NCBI RefSeq assembly: GCF_001620365.2
Contig: NZ_LQMT02000014.1
Coordinates: 174,521-238,520 of the forward strand
Reading direction: 5' to 3'
Length of the DNA stretch: 64,000 nt
DNA from: Amycolatopsis keratiniphila subsp. keratiniphila
Lineage (GTDB): Bacteria; Actinomycetota; Actinomycetes; Mycobacteriales; Pseudonocardiaceae
The notes under the pieces were generated by a model. The model was not told the DNA's origin and made no database searches. It worked only from the letters and a program-made list of their open reading frames with translations. A program made the position numbers and the translations under genes. Shown here one piece after another: positions 16,495 to 24,788 of the stretch; position 1 is the first letter of the stretch; each line of letters begins with the position of its first letter.

Positions 16495-16983
16495 CTAGAT
16501 CTCCTTGACGTGTTCGAACGGTTCGAGGCAGAACCGGCAGCGGCGCAAGGCTTTGCACGCGGTCGCGCTGAACCGGGACTGTTCCTCGGTGTCCGCGGAA
16601 CCACAGTTCGGGCAGCGGACCGACGACACCGGCGGGCTCAGCGTGAGCGGGATCGGCCCGGTCCGCCGCGGCGCGGCTCCTGGCGGCGCGATCCCGGCTT
16701 CGGCCAGTTTCCGTTTGCCGTCCTCGGTGATCCAGTCGGTGGACCACGCCGGCTGGAGCACCGTGCGGACCTCGACCTCGCCGTAGCCCGCGCCGGTGAG
16801 CGCGTGCACGAGGTCGTCGCGCATGGTGTCCATCGCCGGGCAGCCGGTGTAGGTCGGGGTGATCGCGACGACCACCCGGCCGTCCTCTTCGGACACTTCA
16901 CGCAGCACGCCGAGGTCGGCGAGGGTGAGCATCGGCAGTTCCGGGTCGGTGACCGTGGCCGCCACGGCGTACGCGGTCACCAT
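16495..16983 (-). CDS. paaD: Phenylacetyl-CoA epoxidase subunit PaaD
   Basis: A 162-residue protein with an N-terminal MIP18/DUF59 domain (VTDPELPMLTLADLGVLREV, then TPTYTGCPAMDTM) and a C-terminal zinc-ribbon pattern (CPNCG ... CRFC). PaaD is thought to help mature the iron centres of the epoxidase rather than take part in catalysis. The ATG overlaps the end of paaC (ATGGTGA). The length and both domains are normal for the family. Confidence 0.95.
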   Translation of the reverse strand: MVTAYAVAATVTDPELPMLTLADLGVLREVSEEDGRVVVAITPTYTGCPAMDTMRDDLVHALTGAGYGEVEVRTVLQPAWSTDWITEDGKRKLAEAGIAPPGAAPRRTGPIPLTLSPPVSSVRCPNCGSADTEEQSRFSATACKALRRCRFCLEPFEHVKEI

Positions 16984-17834
16984 GTCGCGTCCGGATGTTC
17001 CCTGGCGACACTCTGCAGCGTCGCCAGCAGGTAGCCCATCCGCTCGGTGTGCACGCCGTCGCGGCCCATCCGGCCCGAAACCCCGGCGATGGCACCGATT
17101 TCGGGCCGCTTCAGCGTCGCGACGGCCAGCACCTGGTCCAGGATGGCGTCGAACTCCGGCCGCAGCGACGGCGACTCGACGAACTCGACCTCGTGCGACG
17201 CGAAAAGCTCGTCCACGTACGGCCAGACCGCGTCGAGGCCTTCCTGCATCCGCGCGTGGGACAGCTCGGTACCGTCGCCGAGGCGCACGGCCCACTGGGC
17301 GGCGTAGTCGCGGTGGTACGCGGCTTCCTTGACACCCTTGTCCGCGATGGCCGCCAGCACGGGGTCCACAGAGGACTGAAGCCGCTGCAGCAGGGCGAGC
17401 CGCCAGATCGAGAACACCAGCAGCCGCGCGATCAGATGCCCGAAGTGCCCGCCTTCGAGTTCGGCCAGGCGGACGTTGCGGTATTCCTGTTCGCTCCGGA
17501 AGAAGGCGTACGAATCCTCCGAACGCTCACTGCCGTCGGCCTTGCCCGCGCGGGCCAGCAGCAGCCGGGCCTGCCCGAGCAGGTCGAGCGCGATGTTCGC
17601 GATCGCGACCTCGTCCTCGAGTTCGGGCGCGTTCGTGCACCACTCCTGCAGCCGGTGCGAGAAGATCAGCGCGTCGTCGCCGAGCATCAGGCAGTAGGCC
17701 GCCAGCCGCGCACCGTCCACACCGGACGGGACCGTGGTGTCCACACCGGACAGCGGATCCTCGAACCCGGTGCCGAAGGCCCAGCGGGAGTCGTTCTCCT
17801 CGGTGATCGCCTCGTAGGCGTTGTCGAAGCTCAT
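16977..17834 (-). CDS. paaC: Phenylacetyl-CoA epoxidase structural subunit PaaC
   Basis: A 285-residue ferritin-like helical protein of the PaaA/PaaC family (LAAYCLMLGDDALIFSHRLQ, ALDLLGQARLLL, AAYHRDYAAQWAVRLGDGT). It pairs with PaaA as the non-catalytic scaffold of the di-iron monooxygenase. It starts 1 base after the paaB stop; upstream in-frame codons are unlikely to be used because MSFDNAYEAI fits the family start. Confidence 0.95.
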   Translation of the reverse strand: MSFDNAYEAITEENDSRWAFGTGFEDPLSGVDTTVPSGVDGARLAAYCLMLGDDALIFSHRLQEWCTNAPELEDEVAIANIALDLLGQARLLLARAGKADGSERSEDSYAFFRSEQEYRNVRLAELEGGHFGHLIARLLVFSIWRLALLQRLQSSVDPVLAAIADKGVKEAAYHRDYAAQWAVRLGDGTELSHARMQEGLDAVWPYVDELFASHEVEFVESPSLRPEFDAILDQVLAVATLKRPEIGAIAGVSGRMGRDGVHTERMGYLLATLQSVAREHPDATW

Positions 17835-17835
17835 G

Positions 17836-18120
17836 TCAGATGTGGGGAACGTTGTCGGGGATTTCGTAGAACGTCGGGTGCCGGTACACCTTGTCACCGC
17901 TGGGCGCGAAGAACGGATCCTTCTCGTCCGGCGAGGACGCCGTGATGGCGCTCGCGCGCACGACCCAGATCGACACGCCCTCGTTGCGGCGGGTGTACAG
18001 ATCCCGCGCGTGGTGCAACGCCATGTCGTCGTCCGCCGCGTGCAGCGAACCCACGTGCACGTGGTTCAGCCCGCGCTTGCCCCGGACGAACACCTCGTAC
18101 AACGGCCAGTCGTGTTTCAT
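17836..18120 (-). CDS. paaB: Phenylacetyl-CoA epoxidase subunit PaaB
   Basis: A 94-residue protein with the family signature: [20 protein letters not shown] near the N terminus, then [15 protein letters not shown]. PaaB bridges PaaAC heterodimers in the epoxidase complex. Its ATG overlaps the paaA stop in an ATGA junction, indicating translational coupling. Confidence 0.96.
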   Translation of the reverse strand: MKHDWPLYEVFVRGKRGLNHVHVGSLHAADDDMALHHARDLYTRRNEGVSIWVVRASAITASSPDEKDPFFAPSGDKVYRHPTFYEIPDNVPHI

Positions 18121-19058
18121 CGCGAACCCTTCTTCGCTGCGTGCGCCGAGGCGGCTTCCCGCACCCACGCGCCGTCTTCCTGGGCCCGCCGCCGGTGCGC
18201 GACGCGCTGGGCGTTGCAGGGGCCGTTGCCCTTCAACACGTTCTTGAACTCGTCCCAGTCGACGGCGCCGAAGTCGTAGTGCCCGCGTTCGGCGTTCCAC
18301 TTCAGGTCCGGGTCCGGGAAGGTGACGCCCAGCGCCTCGGCCTGTGGAATGGACATGTCGACAAAGCGCTGCCGCAGCTCGTCGTTGGTGTGCCGCTTGA
18401 CCTTCCACGCCATCGACTGCGCGGTGTTCGGCGAATCCGCGTCCGGCGGGCCGAACATCATCAGCGACGGCCACCACCAGCGGTTCACCGCCTCCTGCAC
18501 CATCTCGCGCTGCTTCTCGGTACCGCGCATCATCGTCATCAGCAGCTCGTAACCCTGCCGCTGGTGGAAGGACTCCTCCTTGCAGATGCGGATCATGGCG
18601 CGCGCGTACGGCCCGTACGAGCTGCGGCACAACGGGACCTGGTTGCAGATCGCCGCGCCGTCCACCAGCCAGCCGATCACGCCGACGTCGGCGAAGGTCA
18701 GCGTCGGATAATTGAAGATCGACGAGTACTTCTGCTTGCCGTTGATCAGCTTGTCGGTCAGATCCGCGCGGTCGGCGCCGAGCGTGGCGGCCGCGGAGTA
18801 CAGGTACAACCCGTGCCCGGCCTCGTCCTGCACCTTGGCGAGCAGGATCGCCTTGCGCCGCAAGGAAGGCGCTCGGGTGATCCAGTTGCCCTCGGGCTGC
18901 ATGCCGATGATCTCCGAATGCGCGTGCTGCGCGATCTGCCGGATCATCGTCTTGCGGTAACCCTCGGGCACCCAGTCGCGCGGTTCGATGCGCTGGTCGC
19001 GCTCGATGGTCGCCTCGAAATGCCGTTCGAGGTCTTCCTCGGGCAATGTCGCGGTCAT
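18117..19058 (-). CDS. paaA: Phenylacetyl-CoA epoxidase catalytic subunit PaaA
   Basis: A 313-residue catalytic subunit of the 1,2-phenylacetyl-CoA epoxidase. The di-iron ligands are carried on helices that include [14 protein letters not shown] and [14 protein letters not shown], giving the expected Glu-x2-His pairs. It activates oxygen to epoxidise the CoA-bound aromatic ring in the cytosol. The ATG overlaps the paaZ stop (ATGA), so the six genes run as one tightly coupled operon led by paaZ. Confidence 0.97.
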   Translation of the reverse strand: MTATLPEEDLERHFEATIERDQRIEPRDWVPEGYRKTMIRQIAQHAHSEIIGMQPEGNWITRAPSLRRKAILLAKVQDEAGHGLYLYSAAATLGADRADLTDKLINGKQKYSSIFNYPTLTFADVGVIGWLVDGAAICNQVPLCRSSYGPYARAMIRICKEESFHQRQGYELLMTMMRGTEKQREMVQEAVNRWWWPSLMMFGPPDADSPNTAQSMAWKVKRHTNDELRQRFVDMSIPQAEALGVTFPDPDLKWNAERGHYDFGAVDWDEFKNVLKGNGPCNAQRVAHRRRAQEDGAWVREAASAHAAKKGSR

Positions 19059-21085
19059 GACTGCTCCTTGGCGACGAGGGTCAGCACGTCGTACTTGGCG
19101 ACCGAGTCGCCGTCGGCGTTGGTGACGTCGGCGTCCCAGCGGACCTCGCCGTACTCCTGGTCGATCCGCGGGGTGATCTGCTTGGCGGTCAAGGTCACGG
19201 TCAGCGAGTCGCCGACCTTGACCGGGGTGAGGAACCGCAGGTTCTCCAGGCCGTAGTTCGCCAGCACCGGACCGGGTTCGGGCGAGACGAACAGGCCCGC
19301 CGCGAAGGACACCACGAGATACCCGTGCGCCACGATCCCGCCGAACAGGGGGTTCGCCGCCGCGGCCTCGGGGTCGGTGTGGGCGTAGAAGGTGTCGCCG
19401 GTGAACTCGGCGAAGTGGTCGACGTCCTCCTGGGTGACGGTGCGCGGGCCTGCGACCACGGAGTCGCCGATCTTGAGTTCCGCCAAGGACTTCCGGAACG
19501 GGTGGACGTCGCCTTCGGTGCGCGGCGCACCCGCGACCCAGCGGCCGGTGACCGTGCTCAGGGCGGCGGGCGAACCCTGGACCGCCGTGCGCTGCATGTG
19601 GTGCAGCACGCCGCGGACGCCGCCCATCTCCTCGCCGCCACCGGCGCGGCCGGGGCCACCGTGCACCAGCTGCGGCATCGGGGAACCGTGACCCGTGGAC
19701 TCCTTGGCGTCTTCGGCGTCGAGCACCAGCAGGCGGCCGTGGTACGGCGCGACGCCGAGGACGACCTCGCGCACGAACTCCTTGTCGGCGGAAACGACGG
19801 AACCCACGAGGCTGCCGCCGCCGCGGGCGGCGAGCTCGATGACCTGCTCGGTGGAGGTGTAGGGCAGCAGCGTCGACACCGGGCCGAACGCCTCGACCTC
19901 GTGCGGCTCGGAGCGCTCCGGGTCGGCCTTCAGCAGTACGGGTGAGATGAACGCGCCGCGTTCGGCGTCGGCGCCGATGACCTCGACCTGCTCCGGGTCG
20001 CCGAAGACGACCGTGCCGACGTCCAGCAGCGCCTTGAGCGACCGCCGGACCTCCTCGCGCTGCTCCAGGCTGGCCAGGGCACCCATCCGGACGCCCTCGG
20101 CGGTCGGGTTGCCGACGGTGGTCTTCGCCAGCCGCGCGCTCGCGGCCTCGGCGACGTCGTCCACCAGGTCGGCGGGGACGAACGCGCGGCGGATGGCGGT
20201 GCACTTCTGGCCCGCCTTGACCGTCATCTCGGTGGTCAGCTGCTTGACGAAGAGATCGAACTCGGTGGTGCCGGGTTTGGCGTCCGGGCCCAGGATCGAC
20301 AGGTTGAGCGAGTCGGCCTCGGCGTTGAACCGGACGGAGTTGCGCACGATCGCGGGGTGCGCGCGCAGCTTCTGCGCGGTCGACGCGGAGCCGGTGAACG
20401 AGACGAGGTCCTGCGCGGTGACGTGGTCGAGCAGGTCGCCGACGCTGCCCGCGACGAACTGCAGCGTGCCCTCGGGCAGGATGCCGGATTCGATGATGAT
20501 CTCGACCAGCCGCGCGGTGAGGTACGCGGTCTGGCTGGCCGGCTTGATCAGGCTCGGCACCCCGGCGAGGAACGCGGGCGCGAACTTCTCCAGCGGACCC
20601 CAGACGGGGAAGTTGAACGCGTTGATCTGCACGGCGACGCCACGCAGCGGGACGGCGATGTGCTGGGCGACGAAGGTGCCGCCCTTGCTCAGCGGCTCGA
20701 CGTTGCCGTCGACGTAGACGGTGTCGTTCGGCAGTTCGCGCTTGCCCTTGCTGGAGTAGGCGAACAGCACGCCGATGCCGCCGTCGATGTCGACCATCGA
20801 GTCGGTCTTGGTCGCACCCGTGCGCGCGGAGAGCGCGTACAGCTCCTCGCGGTGTTCGCGCAGGTGGGAGGCCAGTGCCTTCAGCAGCGCGGCACGCTGG
20901 TGGAAGGTCAGCTCGCGCAGCGCGGGGCCGCCGACGCGGCGCCCGTGGTCCAGCGCGGCGGCGAAGTCGATGCCCTCGGACGAGACCCGGGCGACCTCTT
21001 CGCCGGTGGAGGCGTCGTGCAGCGGTACGCCGTCGTTGTCCGCCGTGTGCCATCCGCCGGAGACGTAGCTGCGCAGCAAAGCCAT
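19055..21085 (-). CDS. paaZ: Oxepin-CoA hydrolase/3-oxo-5,6-dehydrosuberyl-CoA semialdehyde dehydrogenase PaaZ
   Basis: A 676-residue bifunctional enzyme. The N-terminal aldehyde dehydrogenase domain has [11 protein letters not shown] (general base Glu) and GQKCTAIRR (nucleophile Cys). The C-terminal MaoC-like hydratase has [14 protein letters not shown] and [11 protein letters not shown]. It opens the oxepin ring and oxidises the resulting aldehyde. The ATG at 21085 is preferred over one at 21100 because AAGGG lies 7 bases before it. It is first in the operon, directly downstream of a promoter with a PaaR-like operator. Confidence 0.96.
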   Translation of the reverse strand: MALLRSYVSGGWHTADNDGVPLHDASTGEEVARVSSEGIDFAAALDHGRRVGGPALRELTFHQRAALLKALASHLREHREELYALSARTGATKTDSMVDIDGGIGVLFAYSSKGKRELPNDTVYVDGNVEPLSKGGTFVAQHIAVPLRGVAVQINAFNFPVWGPLEKFAPAFLAGVPSLIKPASQTAYLTARLVEIIIESGILPEGTLQFVAGSVGDLLDHVTAQDLVSFTGSASTAQKLRAHPAIVRNSVRFNAEADSLNLSILGPDAKPGTTEFDLFVKQLTTEMTVKAGQKCTAIRRAFVPADLVDDVAEAASARLAKTTVGNPTAEGVRMGALASLEQREEVRRSLKALLDVGTVVFGDPEQVEVIGADAERGAFISPVLLKADPERSEPHEVEAFGPVSTLLPYTSTEQVIELAARGGGSLVGSVVSADKEFVREVVLGVAPYHGRLLVLDAEDAKESTGHGSPMPQLVHGGPGRAGGGEEMGGVRGVLHHMQRTAVQGSPAALSTVTGRWVAGAPRTEGDVHPFRKSLAELKIGDSVVAGPRTVTQEDVDHFAEFTGDTFYAHTDPEAAAANPLFGGIVAHGYLVVSFAAGLFVSPEPGPVLANYGLENLRFLTPVKVGDSLTVTLTAKQITPRIDQEYGEVRWDADVTNADGDSVAKYDVLTLVAKEQS

Positions 21086-21109
21086 GGGGCGACCCTTCAT
21101 GGTGGATTT

Positions 21110-21131
21110 ACAGACCGTCCGTTCAGTAATT
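21110..21131 (-). promoter_or_regulatory. PaaR-like operator in front of paaZ
   Basis: A 22-base site matching the shape ACT-N-ACCG-NN-CG-NN-CGGT-N-AGT known for actinobacterial PaaR, containing ACCGTCCGTTCAGT. It lies just downstream of the predicted paaZ transcript start, where a bound TetR-type repressor would block transcription. Confidence 0.75.
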
Positions 21132-21132
21132 C

Positions 21133-21160
21133 ACTGTAGCTCCTGACCGGGGTCTTGCAA
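21133..21160 (-). promoter_or_regulatory. Predicted promoter of the paaZABCDE operon
   Basis: On the minus strand, TTGCAA (21155-21160) and TACAGT (21133-21138) are separated by 16 bases, a fair sigma-70-type match. The transcript would start near 21126, inside the operator. Confidence 0.55.
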
Positions 21161-21182
21161 ACCCCCCGACGGCGGTGGACCC

Positions 21183-21212
21183 TTGACATCTGCCCGAAAG
21201 CGCGCCTTTACT
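21183..21212 (+). promoter_or_regulatory. Predicted promoter of paaI-paaK-paaR
   Basis: A perfect TTGACA (21183-21188) is followed after 18 bases by TTTACT (21207-21212). The second PaaR-like operator begins 13 bases downstream, overlapping the predicted start region. Confidence 0.65.
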
Positions 21213-21225
21213 TGCGGCACCCTTC

Positions 21226-21247
21226 ACCAACCGTCCATTCGGTCAGT
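21226..21247 (+). promoter_or_regulatory. PaaR-like operator in front of paaI
   Basis: A 22-base site that fits the actinobacterial PaaR pattern with only two deviations: ACC-A-ACCG, TC, CA, TT, CGGT-C-AGT. With the site at 21110-21131 it would let the paaR product repress both divergent operons, including its own gene, until phenylacetyl-CoA binds. Confidence 0.8.
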
Positions 21248-21263
21248 AACCAGGGGGTCTGGC

Positions 21264-21674
21264 TTGACCAACGCCGCGCACACGATGTTCGCCGACGACC
21301 AGGCGTCGAAGGCGCTGGGCATCGAGCTGATCGAGGCCGCCGAAGGCCACGCCGTCGCCACCATGCGGGTCACCGAGACGATGGTCAACGGCCACGACAT
21401 CGCCCATGGCGGCTACGTCTTCCTGCTGGCCGACACGACGTTCGCCTGCGCCTGCAACAGCCACGGACCGGTGACCGTCGCGGCCGGCGCGGAGATCTCC
21501 TTCGTCGCCGCCGGCAAACTCGGCGACCACCTCATCGCCACCGCCACCGAGCGGACCCGCTACGGCCGCAACGGCATCTACGACGTCACCGTGCACCGGG
21601 AGACCCCCGACGGGCCGGAGGTCGTCGCCGAATTCCGCGGCCGCAGCCGCACCATCCAGAAAGCATCACGATGA
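21264..21674 (+). CDS. paaI: Phenylacetate-pathway thioesterase PaaI
   Basis: A 136-residue hotdog-fold thioesterase (VNGHDIAHGGYVFLLADTTFA carries the catalytic Asn-His-Gly-Gly region; FVAAGKLGDHLIATATE). It hydrolyses aberrant ring-hydroxylated or dead-end CoA esters that trap CoA. The start is taken as TTG at 21264 because AGGGGG lies 7 bases upstream; an ATG at 21285 has no ribosome site. The stop overlaps the paaK ATG (ATGA). Confidence 0.92.
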   Translation: MTNAAHTMFADDQASKALGIELIEAAEGHAVATMRVTETMVNGHDIAHGGYVFLLADTTFACACNSHGPVTVAAGAEISFVAAGKLGDHLIATATERTRYGRNGIYDVTVHRETPDGPEVVAEFRGRSRTIQKASR

Positions 21675-22957
21675 ACGCCTTCAGCGACGAAGCCGAGAAC
21701 CTCACCATCGACGAGCTCCAGGCGCTGCAACTGAAACGCCTCCGGTGGACGCTGCGGCACGCGTACGACAACGTGCCCTTCTACACGCGGAAGTTCGACG
21801 AAGCGGGCGTTCACCCGGACGACTGCAAGGCGTTGGAAGATCTGGCGAAGTTCCCCTTCACCACCAAACAGGATCTGCGCGACAACTACCCGTTCGGCAT
21901 GTTCGCCGTGCCGGAGTCGCAGGTCAGCCGCATCCACGCGTCGAGCGGTACCACCGGGAAACCGACCGTCGTCGGCTACACGTCCGAAGACATCGACACC
22001 TGGGCGACGGTGATGGCGCGCTCGATCCGCGCCGCGGGCGGGCGGCCGGGCGACAAGGTCCACGTCGCCTACGGCTACGGCCTGTTCACCGGCGGGCTCG
22101 GCGCGCACTACGGCGCCGAAAAGCTCGGCTGCACGGTGATCCCGGCGTCCGGCGGCATGACCGCGCGGCAGGTGCAGATCATCACCGATTTCAAACCCGA
22201 GATCATCATGGTCACCCCGTCGTACATGCTGACGCTGCTCGACGAGTTCGAGCGGCAGGGCGTCGACCCGCAGACCAGCTCGCTCAAGGTCGGCATCTTC
22301 GGCGCGGAGCCGTGGACCGAGCAGATGCGCACGGAGATCGAGGAACGCGTCGGCATCGACGCCGTCGACATCTACGGCCTGTCCGAGGTGATGGGCCCCG
22401 GCGTCGCGCAGGAATGCGTCGAGACCAAGGACGGGCTGCACATCTGGGAGGACCACTTCTTCCCCGAGGTGATCGACCCGTTCACCGAGAAACCGACCGA
22501 CGCCGAGGGCGAGCTGCTGTTCACCTCGCTCACCAAACAGGCGCTGCCGATCATCCGGTACCGCACGCGCGACCTGACCCGCCTGCTGCCGGGCACCGCG
22601 CGGCCGGCGTACCGGCGGATGGAGAAGGTGACCGGGCGCAGCGATGACATGATCATCCTGCGTGGCGTCAACGTCTTCCCCACGCAGATCGAGGAAGTCG
22701 TGCTGGTGACCCCCGCGCTCGCGCCGCATTTCCAGCTGATCCGGTCGACGAAGGGCCGGATGGACCACCTGACCGTCCGCGTCGAAGCGCGTCCGGACGC
22801 GACCACCGAGCAGCGCGCCGAAGCCGCCGCCCGGCTGATCGCCGGGGTGAAGGACGGGGTCGGCGTGAGCATCGGCGTCGAGGTCGTCGATCCGGACACA
22901 CTGGAACGCTCGCTGGGCAAGATGCGCCGCGTCCTCGACGAACGGGACCGCGGTTGA
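21671..22957 (+). CDS. paaK: Phenylacetate-CoA ligase PaaK
   Basis: A 428-residue adenylate-forming enzyme that converts phenylacetate, ATP and CoA into phenylacetyl-CoA, the pathway's entry step and the inducer made for PaaR. Motifs: SSGTTGKPTVVGYT (P-loop), DIYGLSEVMGPGVAQEC, YRTRDLTRLL and RSDDMIILRGVNVFPTQIEE. It sits between paaI and paaR in overlapping frames. Length and motif order are standard for the family. Confidence 0.97.
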   Translation: MNAFSDEAENLTIDELQALQLKRLRWTLRHAYDNVPFYTRKFDEAGVHPDDCKALEDLAKFPFTTKQDLRDNYPFGMFAVPESQVSRIHASSGTTGKPTVVGYTSEDIDTWATVMARSIRAAGGRPGDKVHVAYGYGLFTGGLGAHYGAEKLGCTVIPASGGMTARQVQIITDFKPEIIMVTPSYMLTLLDEFERQGVDPQTSSLKVGIFGAEPWTEQMRTEIEERVGIDAVDIYGLSEVMGPGVAQECVETKDGLHIWEDHFFPEVIDPFTEKPTDAEGELLFTSLTKQALPIIRYRTRDLTRLLPGTARPAYRRMEKVTGRSDDMIILRGVNVFPTQIEEVVLVTPALAPHFQLIRSTKGRMDHLTVRVEARPDATTEQRAEAAARLIAGVKDGVGVSIGVEVVDPDTLERSLGKMRRVLDERDRG

Positions 22958-23547
22958 GCACCCCCGCCCGCCGGGGTCGCCCCGGTTACGACCTCGAGTC
23001 GCTGCTGCTGGTCGCGGTGAAGCTGTTCAACGAGCGCGGCTACGACGGCACCAGCATGGAGGACCTCTCCCGCAAGCTCGGCATCACGAAATCCGCGATC
23101 TACCACCACGTGCCGAGCAAGGAGGAGCTGCTGCGGCTCGCCGTCGACCGCGCGCTGAACGGCCTGTTCGCCGTCGCCGCCGAGACGGAATCCTTCGAGG
23201 GCAAGGCGATCGAAAAGCTGGAGCATCTGGTGCGGGGCAGTGTCCTCGTGCTCGTCGACCAGCTGCCGTTCGTGACCCTGCTGCTGCGGGTGCGCGGCAA
23301 CACCAAAATCGAACGGGCGGCACTCGCGCGGCGGCGCGAATTCGACCGGCTCGTCACGGAACTGGTGAAACAGGCCGAAACCGAGGGCGACGTGCGGCCG
23401 GACATCGATCCCGCCGTCACCGCGCGCCTGCTGTACGGCATGGTGAACTCGCTGATCGAGTGGTACCGGCCGCGTCGTGGTTCGGCCGGGACCGAGCTGG
23501 CGGACGCGGTGTGCAAGATCGCCTTCGACGGCCTGCGGACCCAATAG
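22954..23547 (+). CDS. paaR: TetR-family regulator, probable PaaR
   Basis: A 197-residue regulator with an N-terminal TetR helix-turn-helix (GTSMEDLSRKLGITKSAIYH, then HVPSKEELL) and an all-helical ligand domain. It starts at a TTG overlapping the paaK stop (TTGA), so it is made in proportion to paaI-paaK. Two PaaR-like operators in the divergent promoter region make it the likely repressor of both operons, released by phenylacetyl-CoA. Downstream lie a hairpin terminator and a repeat element. Confidence 0.9.
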   Translation: MSTPARRGRPGYDLESLLLVAVKLFNERGYDGTSMEDLSRKLGITKSAIYHHVPSKEELLRLAVDRALNGLFAVAAETESFEGKAIEKLEHLVRGSVLVLVDQLPFVTLLLRVRGNTKIERAALARRREFDRLVTELVKQAETEGDVRPDIDPAVTARLLYGMVNSLIEWYRPRRGSAGTELADAVCKIAFDGLRTQ

Positions 23548-23560
23548 TCGGATCGGTCGT

Positions 23561-23612
23561 GGGCTGAAGGCTCCCTTCACCGAGTCTGATGTGACGAAAG
23601 GAGCCTTCGCCC
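23561..23612. terminator. Hairpin terminator after paaR
   Basis: GGGC and GAAGGCTCC (23561-23564, 23566-23574) pair with GGAGCCTTC and GCCC (23600-23608, 23609-23612) around a 25-base loop that can pair further (CTTC with GAAAG region). It lies 13 bases after the paaR stop. Confidence 0.65.
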
Positions 23613-23656
23613 CCTGTCGGCGGACGACGCTCGGCAGGGCCGGCTGCCGCCGAGCG

Positions 23657-23711
23657 GGTTGCGAAAGCCACTTTCGCAACCTCCAACGTTGCGAAAGTGG
23701 CTTTCGCAACC
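23657..23711. repeat. Double-palindrome repeat, copy 1
   Basis: Two 24-base arms (23657-23680 and 23688-23711) are perfect inverted repeats around the loop CTCCAAC. Each arm is also palindromic: GTTGCGAAAG, a 3-base centre, CTTTCGCAAC. A second copy with the same arms and a complementary loop lies at 58231-58283 in the other orientation. Here it lies between the paaR terminator and a converging small gene. Confidence 0.9.
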
Positions 23712-23730
23712 TCGGCCGCGGCGAGCCGCG

Positions 23731-23997
23731 CTACTCCCCCGCGGCTTTCGGCGGCCGCCGCGCCTGCCAGACCAGTGCGTCGCGCAGCTGCTGGATGAGC
23801 TGTTCGTCGTCGGCCTCCGACGGATCCGCGCCGAGCGGGATCCAGCGTTCGCCGACCTCGGCGCCGTTCTCGAAACTGGTGATCACGATCCCCGCGTACG
23901 AGACGCATTCGTCCTGGATGCGGACGTCACGATGCTGCAGCCGCACACTGACCCACCGCCCGGCACGGCGAACCGGATCGCGTTCAGCACTGGTCAT
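23731..23997 (-). CDS. Small hypothetical protein
   Basis: An 88-residue hydrophilic, mildly acidic protein with no signal peptide or membrane segment (VSVRLQHRDVRIQDECVSYA, then GERWIPLGADPSEADDEQLI). The amino-acid composition and strong third-position GC support a real gene. I did not recognise a family. It stands alone between the paa locus and a divergent TetR gene. Confidence 0.65.
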   Translation of the reverse strand: MTSAERDPVRRAGRWVSVRLQHRDVRIQDECVSYAGIVITSFENGAEVGERWIPLGADPSEADDEQLIQQLRDALVWQARRPPKAAGE

Positions 23998-24122
23998 TCG
24001 TCCCTACCCATGACGCCCGGTCCCCCCGCCCCGAACGTCGCCGTGCGGGCCCCAGGGGTTACCAGCGGGTTGTTCCGAATGAGTAACGGCAGGCGGCCAC
24101 GTGAAACGGTTACGCTCGGCCC

Positions 24123-24788
24123 ATGAGCACCGATCCGGAGGCCAGGCGGCGCCGCCTCGAACCGGCCGCCCGGCGCGCCGAGATCCTGACCGCGGCCCGG
24201 CGGCTGTTCGGCGAGGGCACGTACGCCTCGGTTTCGACCTCGGACATCGCGAAGGCCGCCGGGGTGGCCCGGCCGCTGATCAACCACTACTTCGGCGGCA
24301 AACGCGAGCTGTACCTGGAAGTCGTCCGGCAGATGATGATCGTCCCGGCGCCGGTGATCGAGAACCTGCCGGAAACGACCGCCGAAGAGCGGCTCGCGAT
24401 CAGCGTCCGGCACTGGATCGAGGTCGTCGAGCGCAACGAGCAGGCCTGGCTGACGGCTATCGGGCCGGAGGCGGTGGGCCGCGACCCGGAGATCGAGCGG
24501 ATCATGCTGGAGGGTGACGAGATCGCCGCCGATCGCGTACTCGCCGCCGCGTTGATGAGCGACGTCACCGAGGGTCGCGAAGAACTCCGCGCGATGATCC
24601 GGTCGTACGGCGGGATGCTGCGCGCGGCGTCACGCGAATGGCTGATCCGCGGCACGCTCGGCCGCGAGGAGCTGCGGGTGTTCCTCACCGAGTCGATCCT
24701 GCACCTGCTGCGGGTCACCTACCCGGCCGTGCTCGCAACGCGTTCCGCCGGGCATAGGCCGCCGGCGTCATCCCCCTCCAGCGTTTGA
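24123..24788 (+). CDS. TetR-family regulator
   Basis: A 221-residue regulator with a TetR helix-turn-helix (VSTSDIAKAAGVARPLINHY, then FGGKRELY) and a helical C-terminal domain (HWIEVVERNEQAWLTAIGPE). The start is the ATG at 24123, without a marked ribosome site, so it may be leaderless. Its last 74 bases overlap the 3' end of the converging AraC-family gene, so transcription of one could interfere with the other. Target genes are not evident. Confidence 0.88.
   Translation: MSTDPEARRRRLEPAARRAEILTAARRLFGEGTYASVSTSDIAKAAGVARPLINHYFGGKRELYLEVVRQMMIVPAPVIENLPETTAEERLAISVRHWIEVVERNEQAWLTAIGPEAVGRDPEIERIMLEGDEIAADRVLAAALMSDVTEGREELRAMIRSYGGMLRAASREWLIRGTLGREELRVFLTESILHLLRVTYPAVLATRSAGHRPPASSPSSV

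Noticed and set aside
18121..21053. Frame fusing paaA with a long antisense-like N terminus
   Set aside because: It merely reads the paaZ region out of frame. The paaA ATG at 19058 overlaps the paaZ stop and gives the family start.
23657..23711. Insertion-sequence end or attachment site
   Set aside because: No transposase, integrase or target duplication is visible at this copy or at 58231-58283.
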